DNA from: a bacterium
Lineage (GTDB): Bacteria; Bdellovibrionota_C; UBA2361; OMII01
Reading direction: 5' to 3'
DNA: 19,368 nucleotides
Assembly (NCBI GenBank): GCA_017853915.1
Contig: JAFMIS010000010.1
Span: 1-19,368 of the forward strand
This document shows, piece by piece, positions 4,464 through 11,881 of this stretch. The position numbers and the translations under genes were made by a program. The notes under the pieces were generated by a model that was not told where the DNA came from, ran no database searches, and worked only from the letters and a program-made list of their open reading frames with translations. Numbering within the stretch: position 1 is the stretch's first letter; each line of letters starts with the position of its first letter.

Positions 4464-7223
4464 ATGGATCCTGCTTTTCACAACCCGAGTAGCGCATCCG
4501 GTAAAACAGCGGCGCATCTACCGACGTTATCGGCGGGTAGTGCCCCGTTTCAACGGCCTAACCTCGTATTGGATGCCATCGCGGCCTTTCAGCAGGTCCA
4601 TCCAGGGAGCAAGAGCCTCGATCAGGTTATTAGCAATTTTCAACATATTCATCAGCGTTTCATTCAGTCCGGTCGAGGGGAAGACTTTCAGAGGATATCG
4701 CTTGAGGGTGCCGCGCGCTCTGATAATCCACTTCTGCGTTCGCAGGTCGCAGCCATGCTCAGTGATGCCTTGTTGGATACCCTTGTTGGTGATGAAAGAC
4801 AGAAAACGCTCGATTCAATGTATGTAGCAGCCCGCAAGGGGCTCGATCAGCAGCTCCAGATGCTTCACGAAGACCTTCGCGTTCTAAGGGGAGAGCATCT
4901 CTTGTCGCGAGTACGTTGCTTTCTTCGACAGTTCTGTTCGGCGGAGTCGGGGGTGAGTGATCAGCTTGCTCATCGGCTCATAGAGTCAGGTGGAGTTCTT
5001 GGTGACCAAGATAAGGAGAGGATGCTCTCGGCTCTGATGGCGCATATCCTGAAGCGAGAGCCCATCGTTCGTCAGAACTCCGTCGTGTTTCTGATCGCGG
5101 ATCTCATGAGTGGCGAGATAATACCACGCTCTGAGGCTATCTCTGAGATCGAGAGCTTTTGTCAGAGCGCTCCCCGTTTCTTTCTGAGGGCGATTGCTCG
5201 TGAGCAGTCAGCGAGCGTGACGCTACCGCCAGATGATTATCGCTCTCAGGATACCTGGGCTAATCAGTTGATGTCTGATCTCGGCCATGCCGCGTTGTGG
5301 TATGTGCTTGAGAAGCGGATGCCGATGTATGTCGCTGAACGATTTGTGGAGGTGATCGCTGGCCTTGGAAGGCAGGGTAAACTTGATGATATGACAGCGT
5401 TATGGGGCCACTTCGCCCGACACTCGCTCTGTTACACCGAGCCGGATCATGATCGATTGCCTGAACCGATAGGACGGCCCGCCTTCTTGGGGGCGCTCAA
5501 AGAGAATGGCGAGAGTCAGAAGCGCTTTGGGTCCACGAATAGAAATCCCGGTTTTGAGTTGCTAGCGCATGTTCCTGAGGACCCCGTTGTGTGGAGGTAT
5601 TTCGGGCAACGGATCGAGGCGCTCGCGCGCATACATTCTCCACGCGAGAGAGATGATCGCCTCGTTAAATACCTCAACTCATTTCGTGAGGCATGCGCAG
5701 CCCAATCATTCTACAAGCTTGAGGAGCGGTTTTTCCGGGAGGTAAACCTAGATGGGGTCAATAGCCCACAGAGCCGAGAGTTTTACAAGGAACAGTACGG
5801 GGTTGATAACGCGCCGGGTATGCCGGGCACAGAAGAACCAGAGCGAGCACTCGCGGAGACAGCCAGAGCGTTTCGTTTGATCGCTGCCGCTCGCTATGAA
5901 TTGAACGTTCGAAAAGGATATGCGTCTTCATTCGATGGAGCGCCCTGGTTGTTGAGGCAGATGGCGGAGGCTCTCAAAGGGGAGACACAACTTTTTAGGG
6001 TTGCGGATCCCAACGCCTACCCCGGTCCGGGGATTCGCCTTTCTGGTTTGAAGCTTAAGAACGCGTTCGACTTCTCTACCCCGCAAGCCACTCGCACGTA
6101 CTTTAAGCATTGTCCATGGTTAGGCTCGTATCTGCGTGGTGGGCGCGATGTTGAATTCTATCTGTTTCGTGGTTTCTCTCTGATTACGCGCTCCTTGGAG
6201 GCCGGCGGCAGGCCGATGCCTGATTATTGGAGGGACCGCGCCAGTTTCGAGGGAGAGGCCTACTCAGCGATTATATTTAACGATCATTTTCATAACGATC
6301 GACTTCCAGAGGCCCGGATGTGGCTTGTGCCGGAGCATGTTCTTCACAGGAAGTTGGCGTTCGCGATTGAAGATCGAGTCGACGTGAATAGACTGGATTT
6401 GACTCCCGAGGGGATTGCGGAGGAGTGTGCCGCGAGCGGGCGCATCATATTTGATGTTGGCTCCTCGTGTGTGCGATGGGGGAGTTTCGCGAATGCGTGG
6501 CCCTTTGGGGAGGGAGAGTCTCATGAATTTGAGCGTTCAGCGCATTGGCAGGAGAGTCCATGGCAGTCGCCTCGTCATGTGCATCGAGCTCTAGCGCAGG
6601 AAGAATATTACCGCACTCTCACGCCGGCTGTCGCGGAAGTATTGAGAAAAGCTCTGGATGAACATGATGGGTTAAAGGATAAAGTTAATTTCTTCCTTGA
6701 TCTTCATTCGTCGTTTCTCTCGATGGAAGAGGCTTGGGCAAAGGACTACGTAAATAGTGAAGAGTCTCCAGCCACTCTTGAGGATTCCGCGACTGATTCT
6801 AAGGAGCAAAAGGCGTCGGCAGATGGTTCGAATAGTGATGACAGGAATAGTCGGGCCCCTGAGCAGTTGGATATGCAGGTGCGGCGCTCGCGAACTCGAA
6901 TGTTGGAACATTTTCTGACTATTCGAAATCAGATGGTTCGTTCCGGTAAAGATCTGGAGCCTCGGGACTTTCCTATTTTAGAGCTTCAGTACACACGGCT
7001 CTTTGCCCGACAGGCAGGCACAGTCTTTATAACGGGCTCTGATATGGCGCTGCGCTTCCCCAATTCCGGGCAGCCAAAGCAGTACCTGTTTCCCTCCCTT
7101 AAGAGAATCGGAGGAATTCTGCGGCACGAGGTTGGTATGACTGAGCAGCTCGAGTTTGCCTGGGTCAAGCACTTTGTCGAGGAATTTGCTTTGAATAACT
7201 GTCCGCGTATTATAGTGCCGTGA
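4464..7223 (+). CDS. Large orphan protein, 919 aa
   Basis: Not recognised. The ATG has GAGG four bases upstream. There is no signal peptide and no membrane helix. The first ~30 residues are Ser/Pro/Gly-rich and likely disordered (HNPSSASGKTAAHLP); residues ~35-460 look mainly alpha-helical with repeated Leu/Ala amphipathic stretches; residues ~540-720 are richer in aromatic residues (RTYFKHCPWLGSYLRGGRD, SAHWQESPWQSPRHVHRAL); residues ~762-800 form a low-complexity acidic/Ser linker (EESPATLEDSATDSKEQKA); then comes a C-terminal domain of ~115 residues with FITGSDMALRFPN. It heads a unit with the 87-aa and 244-aa genes, 12 and 9 bases apart. No catalytic motif was identified, so no function is proposed. 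Confidence 0.75.
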   Translation: MDPAFHNPSSASGKTAAHLPTLSAGSAPFQRPNLVLDAIAAFQQVHPGSKSLDQVISNFQHIHQRFIQSGRGEDFQRISLEGAARSDNPLLRSQVAAMLSDALLDTLVGDERQKTLDSMYVAARKGLDQQLQMLHEDLRVLRGEHLLSRVRCFLRQFCSAESGVSDQLAHRLIESGGVLGDQDKERMLSALMAHILKREPIVRQNSVVFLIADLMSGEIIPRSEAISEIESFCQSAPRFFLRAIAREQSASVTLPPDDYRSQDTWANQLMSDLGHAALWYVLEKRMPMYVAERFVEVIAGLGRQGKLDDMTALWGHFARHSLCYTEPDHDRLPEPIGRPAFLGALKENGESQKRFGSTNRNPGFELLAHVPEDPVVWRYFGQRIEALARIHSPRERDDRLVKYLNSFREACAAQSFYKLEERFFREVNLDGVNSPQSREFYKEQYGVDNAPGMPGTEEPERALAETARAFRLIAAARYELNVRKGYASSFDGAPWLLRQMAEALKGETQLFRVADPNAYPGPGIRLSGLKLKNAFDFSTPQATRTYFKHCPWLGSYLRGGRDVEFYLFRGFSLITRSLEAGGRPMPDYWRDRASFEGEAYSAIIFNDHFHNDRLPEARMWLVPEHVLHRKLAFAIEDRVDVNRLDLTPEGIAEECAASGRIIFDVGSSCVRWGSFANAWPFGEGESHEFERSAHWQESPWQSPRHVHRALAQEEYYRTLTPAVAEVLRKALDEHDGLKDKVNFFLDLHSSFLSMEEAWAKDYVNSEESPATLEDSATDSKEQKASADGSNSDDRNSRAPEQLDMQVRRSRTRMLEHFLTIRNQMVRSGKDLEPRDFPILELQYTRLFARQAGTVFITGSDMALRFPNSGQPKQYLFPSLKRIGGILRHEVGMTEQLEFAWVKHFVEEFALNNCPRIIVP

Positions 7224-7235
7224 TAAAGAGGCTTT

Positions 7236-7499
7236 ATGGCTATCGGTCAAACCACACATCACAGAATATTTCATGACTTTGAGATTGCAGGCATGCGACT
7301 CCCCTCTATCGGTGGATCGACGCAGGCTATGCCTGTTGAGGAGCCGCCTGTAAAGCCGGCGCCCACGAAGCCAAAGCCCCAGGTTGATCCTGAGCCGAAT
7401 ACGGTGCCAGCGCGTCCGCCGGTGCGAGAGCCTGACGTCACGCCCATGCCTCGGCCTCCCTCGACCTGTCCAGTTGGGCCATCACGAAACTCGTATTGA
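7236..7499 (+). CDS. Small proline-rich protein, 87 aa
   Basis: Not recognised. AAGAGG precedes the ATG by about five bases. The N-terminal ~30 residues are ordinary (MAIGQTTHHRIFHDFEIAG); residues ~33-83 are dominated by Pro, Lys, Glu and Val (VEEPPVKPAPTKPKPQVDP), an extended, disordered segment of the kind that serves as a spacer or as a ligand for SH3/WW-like domains. There is no signal peptide. It is placed between two orphan genes with gaps of 12 and 9 bases, so it is almost certainly co-translated with them. Confidence 0.6.
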   Translation: MAIGQTTHHRIFHDFEIAGMRLPSIGGSTQAMPVEEPPVKPAPTKPKPQVDPEPNTVPARPPVREPDVTPMPRPPSTCPVGPSRNSY

Positions 7500-7508
7500 A
7501 AGGAGTCT

Positions 7509-8243
7509 ATGGGTCCCAGTTCTACACGCGTTATTCCTCGTGACAGTGGCACAGCTTCTCGATTCGAGACTGTATCAACAAGAGCTCTCGATCTCTTTGC
7601 CCGAATTCAGCGCTCTCACGAAGCCGATCAGTGTCAAGTGGCGGGGAGTGCTGGTCAGTCGCTTGCGAAGTCTTGGCGTGAGTTTGTAGCTGAGGTTCGC
7701 AACGCGTGCGCGGGGGCGGCGAAAAATGACGCGGTGGCTCCTCTTGTTCTTCGGGCCCTTGAAAGTACTATGCGCTCCGATTATCTCTCGTTTGGGATCG
7801 AGCACGCTTTGATTGAGTTGGGAGTGTCGAGGCCAGAATCCGTCACTAAAGCTCGCGCTGCTTCACAGATTCTGTGTGCTCATACCAAGATTGCGCAGTG
7901 TCTAAGCTTTCGTGATTCCACGCGGCGCTTGACCGAGCTCCCATCTGATATGAAGCGTCAACTTGTGAGAATAGGGGTTGAGATAACTCCAGCCCTCTCG
8001 AATGCCACTAAGGGGAGAGAGCAGATCGCCTCGCTCGCTGATGGAGCAGTTACCTGGATCGACACGGTCTTACTTGATGCGGTGAGGGGGATCTATTGTG
8101 TTGCGCCCTGTACCCTTGACAGGTTGTGTGATGTGCGAGCCGCGAGCTTGGCAACCAAGATGGTCGCCAGCGATCCGGGAGCCGAGGTTGAGAACGTGTA
8201 CGCGTTTGCAGTCAATCTTAGGAGCGCATTGACCGGTTCGTAG
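7509..8243 (+). CDS. Hypothetical alpha-helical protein, 244 aa
   Basis: Not recognised. AAAGGAG lies about five bases before the ATG, overlapping the end of the preceding gene. After a Ser/Thr-rich start (MGPSSTRVIPRDSGTAS) the protein is predicted to be nearly all helical by eye, with several Ala/Leu-rich amphipathic stretches and a few cysteines (ACAGAAKND, ILCAHTKIAQCL, CVAPCTLDRLCDV). There are no membrane helices or known motifs. It is the last gene of the three-gene unit that starts at 4464; the T-rich stretch at 8309-8314 after an AACGA/TCGTT stem may end the transcript. Confidence 0.65.
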   Translation: MGPSSTRVIPRDSGTASRFETVSTRALDLFARIQRSHEADQCQVAGSAGQSLAKSWREFVAEVRNACAGAAKNDAVAPLVLRALESTMRSDYLSFGIEHALIELGVSRPESVTKARAASQILCAHTKIAQCLSFRDSTRRLTELPSDMKRQLVRIGVEITPALSNATKGREQIASLADGAVTWIDTVLLDAVRGIYCVAPCTLDRLCDVRAASLATKMVASDPGAEVENVYAFAVNLRSALTGS

Positions 8244-8278
8244 CGCTCTCGTGTCTCGAATGAGCTACGAGTTCCTTA

Positions 8279-8314
8279 TAACGACTCGCGAGAAGCGTTT
8301 TCAGATCGTTTTTT
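8279..8314 (+). terminator. Possible terminator after the 4464-8243 unit
   Basis: A short AACGA/TCGTT outer stem encloses a CTCGCGAG palindrome and runs into six T residues. The stem is short and the loop large, so this is a weak call. Confidence 0.3.
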
Positions 8315-8340
8315 GTATCAAGGGAGAGATCGTCCCCGTC

Positions 8341-8355
8341 AAGCGCGGCGCGCTT
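8341..8355. repeat. Small perfect GC hairpin
   Basis: AAGCGC (8341-8346), loop GGC, GCGCTT (8350-8355), followed by CTTTG. It could be a second transcript-end hairpin between the 244-aa gene and the foldback element. Confidence 0.35.
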
Positions 8356-8386
8356 CTTTGAGCCCTTATGCGCTTGAAAGAATTAG

Positions 8387-8577
8387 CCCGCATATTTCAT
8401 GAAACTGCGTCGCGAGAGCGGCGAGAATGGTGATTTTTCGGGCCCAAAGGGCGAACTCAAAAAGCTATTTTCAGGGCGGAATCGTATCGAGATACCTTCC
8501 GGTCTGAAAATCGATTTTTGAGCCGAAAAAGCGCTATTATCGGCGGTCGTAGTAGCAGGCTTCATGCAATATGCGGG
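8387..8577. mobile_element. 191-bp foldback MITE-like element flanked by TTAG duplications
   Basis: The terminal inverted repeats CCCGCATATTTCATGAA (8387-8403) and TTCATGCAATATGCGGG (8561-8577) match at 16 of 17 positions. Both are flanked directly by TTAG (8383-8386 and 8578-8581), as expected of a 4-bp target-site duplication. The whole interior also folds back on itself: TTTTTCGG (8434-8441) with CCGAAAAA (8523-8530), a 19-bp pair at 8456-8474 and 8504-8522 with two mismatches, and an apex GTATC/GATAC at 8484-8495; GCCCAAAGGGC makes a side hairpin on the left arm. There is no coding capacity, so any mobility would need a transposase supplied from elsewhere. The element type (transposase family) is unknown. 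Confidence 0.72.
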
Positions 8578-8654
8578 TTAGTGCGTGGTCGGGGGCAGTG
8601 AGAGGCTCTAAGTCTTTGTTTTTGGATAGGGCTAGATAGTAACCACGAGCTTCA

Positions 8655-8691
8655 TCGATGGAATTTACGAGGAGTAGGCTTCTTCCATCGA
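8655..8691. repeat. Inverted repeat in the leader of the LysM lipoprotein gene
   Basis: TCGATGGAA (8655-8663) and TTCCATCGA (8683-8691) are perfect 9-bp arms around a 19-nt loop, ending 33 bases before the start codon. It could be an operator or a 5'-leader stem-loop. The rest of 8582-8724 holds nothing else I can support. Confidence 0.45.
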
Positions 8692-8724
8692 GTCGGGGGC
8701 CATACCAGAAGAGGAGGTTGTGTC

Positions 8725-9318
8725 ATGAAACAACTCGCTGGTATGGGCGCTGCTTTAGCTCTCGCGCTTTCAGGGTGCGAGAAGAAGGCAGAACCATTAC
8801 CGTCTACCCCACACGAGAAAAGCCTTACGCCGGTTGAACAGCGAGATCCGGTATTGCCGCGCGCCCCGGCGGTCTATGTCGTCAAAAAGGGAGACACCTT
8901 ATCAAGGATCGCCAAAGAGCTTGGCGTGAGTGCTCGAGAGCTTGTTAAAGCAAACGATCTAACGGACGGCAATCGGATTCGGGAGGGGCAGATGTATCAC
9001 CCCGGCAAATTCCCCGGTGGTGTTTTGATCTGTTATGATCCAGATCCGAAGTGTAAAAGTAGTGGCTCGGGTGGCAGGTCCTGGGGACATATCGAGTGGT
9101 GCACCGTGGATCAGAAGGGGAATCGCTGGTTCGTGCACGCCGTGAACTCGGAGGTGTCGGGTGGTAGTCCATTTTGTCGCCAGCAGTTCAATCGGGATAT
9201 GCTGCATCCGGAGCTGCCTCCGAACTGTCGGGTGTACGTTTTAACCACGCCGGAATGTAAACGTGAGTGGGTTGCCCGACAGGAGGTCGCTTCGTCTTAC
9301 AGGCAGGCCCAAAGGTAA
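8725..9318 (+). CDS. LysM-domain lipoprotein with cysteine-rich C-terminal domain
   Basis: A cell-envelope protein. GAGGAGG precedes the ATG. Residues 1-18 are a short lipoprotein signal ending in the lipobox LSGC, so Cys18 would be lipidated; residues 19-20 are Glu-Lys. A Pro/Glu-rich linker leads to one LysM domain (~50-92; YVVKKGDTLSRIAKELGVS, then LVKANDL), a peptidoglycan-binding module. Where LysM normally ends in an L-x-IP segment, this one has MYHPGKFPGGV and passes into an unrecognised ~100-aa domain with six cysteines (CYDPDPKC, WC, FC, NC, EC), presumably three periplasmic disulfides. The stretch GHIEWCTVDQKGNRWFVHA is reminiscent of a papain-like amidase, but I cannot confirm a catalytic triad. 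It likely anchors to or acts on the cell wall. Confidence 0.85.
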   Translation: MKQLAGMGAALALALSGCEKKAEPLPSTPHEKSLTPVEQRDPVLPRAPAVYVVKKGDTLSRIAKELGVSARELVKANDLTDGNRIREGQMYHPGKFPGGVLICYDPDPKCKSSGSGGRSWGHIEWCTVDQKGNRWFVHAVNSEVSGGSPFCRQQFNRDMLHPELPPNCRVYVLTTPECKREWVARQEVASSYRQAQR

Positions 9319-9410
9319 TCCGTGAGTTTTCCTCTACGAGAAACCCGTACATGAGCGAGCTCTTTGACCAGGGCTCTTTAGTCGTCTGAATACCTGCCGA
9401 TCCTACTCGC

Positions 9411-10697
9411 ATGGGGATCGGGGCCACGAATTCACCAGCACTTGTTAATATCTTCGATATTGATCGTCGCGCGACTGTGGTGCTCGGTAAGGCGCCGTCG
9501 ATGGTGCTACAAGGTGAATCATTTGTTCCGCTTCTCAACTCACCTAACTATCCTCAGCGGGAGGGGAGGGGTGTTTATGTTCCCGTGAATGATTATCCCG
9601 GGCGGTTTTTCTACAGCAAAGGTACTGGGAGTGCCGAAGCACTGCATCGACCTGGAGATAGTGAGTGGCGCCAGTATCCATCGATCGGTCATGTGGACCC
9701 CTCCAAGTATCAATTAGAGCCATCGTCACCGTCTTTGCGCGAGATGCAGACAGGGCCGCGGGTGCGCGGCGCGCTTAGTTTTCCTCACGCCCTGCGTGAG
9801 TACATCATGTGCGAGGTGTTCCTCGCTACCTTAGGGAACAAGTTGGGGGTGCGGGATGCTTCTGAAGCCCGAGAACGAGGGCTCTCAACTCCTGTTGCGG
9901 TCATTAGTGTGCCCGGTATTTCAGAGGAGATTAATCGGGCTCTTCGCGGCGGTAAGAGTAGAAGGGAGCATCGCTCGACGGCCGAGCTCTCGGATTTTAA
10001 TTATGGGGTGGTAGTACTCGAGGTCCCCTCGTGTGAGAGGATCCGCCCCCATGTACGACCCGCGCTACTTACGAAAGCTGAGCACCATCGCGAGGTTCTC
10101 ACGTCTCCGGATAAGACCGAGATGATCGGACGAGTGGTCAAATATCAACTAGAGTGTGGTTTTGTCACACAGTCGGTACATTTCCAGAATATCTATAACT
10201 CAGCCATGAGCGTGTGCCCACAGGCCGATCACTCCGATATGGTTGTCATGGCGGACGTTATCGCATATGGAGGGCAACTCGGGATCGGCTCGGATGAGAT
10301 TGTAAGGAGTTTGGTAATGAGTGAGCTTCGCTTCGCGCCGTTTCTTCTTCTTCGCGATCCATGGCTGCAGCGCCCCGCGGTTCAGGGTATTCATTCAATT
10401 CTCTCGACGATTGCTCCAGGAGTATGGGATGAGGTTAGTTGTATTCAAATAGCGACCGCTTTTATGCGATATCCGCACACCGTTCTTTCGATGATTGCGC
10501 AGGAGTTAATAGACCGTGGCAACGTAGAGCAGCAGGCTCCGGCGGGATGGACCGGTAGGGTAGATATGTATGAGGCAAACGGCTTTGCCGCGCTCAATCA
10601 GGTAGCAGCCGAGAATATGTTGAGGGCCGCGGTGCATTTCGAGGCAGGGCTTCGGAGAGTTGAAGCTCAGGGGGGATTTACATACCTGCAACCTTGA
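9411..10697 (+). CDS. 428-aa protein, possible divergent kinase/SelO-like fold
   Basis: Not firmly recognised. The in-frame stop at 9387-9389 leaves ATG 9411 as the only good start, though no Shine-Dalgarno is visible. Several segments are ordered as in SelO-type/kinase-fold proteins: FFYSKGTGS with K70; RGALSFPHALREYIMCEVFLA with E135 and the nearby alternation LGNKLGV...LSTPVAVI, like the SelO stretch that runs REFLxSEAMxxLGIPTTRAL; then SVHFQNIYN (H257-x-Q-N260) and VMADVIAYGG (D282), which could be the catalytic loop and metal-binding Asp. If right, it would be a nucleotide-binding transferase or pseudokinase; SelO itself AMPylates proteins. The match is by motif order only and could be fortuitous. 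No signal peptide or membrane segment. Confidence 0.6.
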   Translation: MGIGATNSPALVNIFDIDRRATVVLGKAPSMVLQGESFVPLLNSPNYPQREGRGVYVPVNDYPGRFFYSKGTGSAEALHRPGDSEWRQYPSIGHVDPSKYQLEPSSPSLREMQTGPRVRGALSFPHALREYIMCEVFLATLGNKLGVRDASEARERGLSTPVAVISVPGISEEINRALRGGKSRREHRSTAELSDFNYGVVVLEVPSCERIRPHVRPALLTKAEHHREVLTSPDKTEMIGRVVKYQLECGFVTQSVHFQNIYNSAMSVCPQADHSDMVVMADVIAYGGQLGIGSDEIVRSLVMSELRFAPFLLLRDPWLQRPAVQGIHSILSTIAPGVWDEVSCIQIATAFMRYPHTVLSMIAQELIDRGNVEQQAPAGWTGRVDMYEANGFAALNQVAAENMLRAAVHFEAGLRRVEAQGGFTYLQP

Positions 10698-10800
10698 GCG
10701 TTGTGATAAGGAAGGGAGTCCGTGCAACTCAAATAACCTGAAGCAAGTGTTGGTACACCAGTCAGATCATCGGTACACACGAACTCCCCAACCTAGTCCC

Positions 10801-11259
10801 TTAACGGCACGGTCGTCCATATCCCATACGGTCGTAGCCTCCGGGATAGGGAACCTGTTGACCGCGCCAGTTGAGTCCACCACGCTGGTAGGGGCTATAT
10901 CCCATACGGTCATAGCCTCCGGGATAGGGAACCTGCTGACCGCGCGAGTTCAACCCACCATAGCTGTAGGACCCATTGTTTGGGTAACAGCCCTGGTAGA
11001 TCGCAGCGCCAGCGGCGCCAGCGATCCGGGTCCCAGCGATGTTGTTTCGACCACCGCAGCTGTAACGGGGCTGGGTAGCCGCGTTATAAACCGCGGCGCC
11101 AGCGACTCCAGCGATGACAGCCCCGGCGGTATTGTTCCCCCGGTAAGGAGCTGTCTGAGCACGGCATGGGCCGTAACCTCCTGCCGTGGCCTCGCAGGCT
11201 GAGAGCCCGATGGCAGCGATTGCTGCCCCGAGCATAACGATCGACTTCTTGATGTTCAT
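10801..11259 (-). CDS. Glycine-rich repeat lipoprotein, 152 aa
   Basis: The start is set at 11259 (MNIKKSIVMLGAAIAAIG), where a signal peptide with lipobox LSAC begins; a longer frame upstream would bury it. AAAGAAAG is the only ribosome-site candidate. The mature part has glycine-zipper-like stretches (AGAVIAGVAGAAVYNA and AGTRIAGAAGAAIYQG), then two tandem copies of a 26-residue unit, GGLNxRGQQVPYPGGYDRMG plus spacer. Such Gly/Tyr/Asn-rich lipoproteins are usually outer-membrane associated; the function is unknown. It stands alone on the minus strand, its end facing the end of the 428-aa gene. The overlapping plus-strand frame is a shadow. Confidence 0.8.
   Translation of the reverse strand: MNIKKSIVMLGAAIAAIGLSACEATAGGYGPCRAQTAPYRGNNTAGAVIAGVAGAAVYNAATQPRYSCGGRNNIAGTRIAGAAGAAIYQGCYPNNGSYSYGGLNSRGQQVPYPGGYDRMGYSPYQRGGLNWRGQQVPYPGGYDRMGYGRPCR
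10819..10958. repeat. Two tandem copies of a 78-bp unit inside the lipoprotein gene
   Basis: The segment starting ATATCCCATACGGTC at 10819 recurs at 10897 with a few substitutions over ~60 bp; the offset of 78 bp equals 26 codons, so copy-number change would keep the frame. It encodes the GGLNxRGQQVPYPGGYDRMG repeats. Confidence 0.85.
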
Positions 11260-11540
11260 GTGTGTTCTTTCTTTGTTGAACCGATAACTTGACTGGGGTG
11301 AAACCCAGAGGTTCTCCGTTCGGTTGCACGGACTACCCATATGAATTGTTTGAAAGAACTCTGCCAAGGACGCGAGCGCACCCGGACCCAATGGATATGG
11401 TAAGCATACCTTTATTCGTGCTCTTTGACCGTGTTTTTTATTACATTGGGCCTGCCGGGAAGCCCGCAAGAGAGGGGGTGTTATTGAGGTCTTAAACGAT
11501 CAGATCCGGACTCTCCGGGTAGGCCATATGCCCGGAGGGA
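11260..11540. other. Intergenic region upstream of the minus-strand lipoprotein gene
   Basis: It holds the leader of the 10801-11259 gene, including a small CTGGG/CCCAG hairpin at about 11293-11308, and the inverted repeat CTCCGGG (11513-11519)/CCCGGAG (11531-11537) just past the end of the minus-strand small ORF. No convincing promoter or gene is visible. Confidence 0.4.
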
Positions 11541-11744
11541 TTAGGATTGAAGCAGTTCGAGGATCTCTTCATCTTTGCGGTATCGAGCGAGCATATCAGG
11601 TATCGACTCTCCTTGGTTACTAGGGCCAAGGATTCGAGCGCCAGACTCGCTGTATTCATAGGTCTCGGTTGTAGGCTCTCCCTCGGGGCTGAACTTGGAG
11701 AATTCCTGAGTGTTAAAGGTGACGGCATATCCTCCGTCCTTCAA
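11541..11744 (-). CDS. Small hypothetical protein, 67 aa (possibly a gene remnant)
   Basis: Not recognised. The TTG at 11744 has AAGGAA about ten bases upstream; the frame stays open further upstream without an ATG, into the hairpin repeat near 11806, so this may be the 3' end of a longer gene cut off by that repeat. The sequence looks protein-like rather than like a shadow: an acidic, hydrophilic chain (FSPEGEPTTETYEYSESGA) with a helical, charged end (DMLARYRKDEEILELLQS), and codons that favour GAG, ATC and CTC as in neighbouring genes. There is no signal peptide. An overlapping minus frame at 11492-11728 is judged spurious. Confidence 0.42.
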   Translation of the reverse strand: MKDGGYAVTFNTQEFSKFSPEGEPTTETYEYSESGARILGPSNQGESIPDMLARYRKDEEILELLQS

Positions 11745-11795
11745 GTAATTGACGTTCCTTGGTCGGCGCCCATAGGTGGCGCCGAATTTTTGCCC

Positions 11796-11861
11796 AGAAA
11801 TATTTTGGAGGGCGCCCGGGTCGGGCGCCGAAATGTTTCGAATTACCCGCCAATATTTCTG
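11796..11861. repeat. Hairpin repeat element, copy 1
   Basis: The core TGGAGGGCGCCCGG at 11806 continues as a GGCGCCCG/CGGGCGCC hairpin and then GCCGAAATGTTTCGAAT. A copy with only a few differences lies at 19160-19214. In this copy the element is bracketed by the perfect inverted repeat CAGAAATATT/AATATTTCTG, making a complete foldback. It lies ~75 bp upstream of the next gene. A separate GGCGCC..GGCGCC hairpin (11765-11783) precedes it. Confidence 0.75.
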
Positions 11862-11881
11862 AACCGAGCTGTTAAAAAAAG

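Noticed and set aside
10660..11202. 180-aa plus-strand ORF opposite the glycine-rich lipoprotein
   Set aside because: Antisense shadow: its Thr/Ser/Val repeats mirror the Gly/Tyr repeats of the minus-strand gene, which has a signal peptide and lipobox.
11492..11728. 78-aa minus-strand ORF with GGAGG upstream
   Set aside because: GGAGG is only two bases from the ATG, and the Ser/Pro/Arg-rich product looks like an out-of-frame translation.
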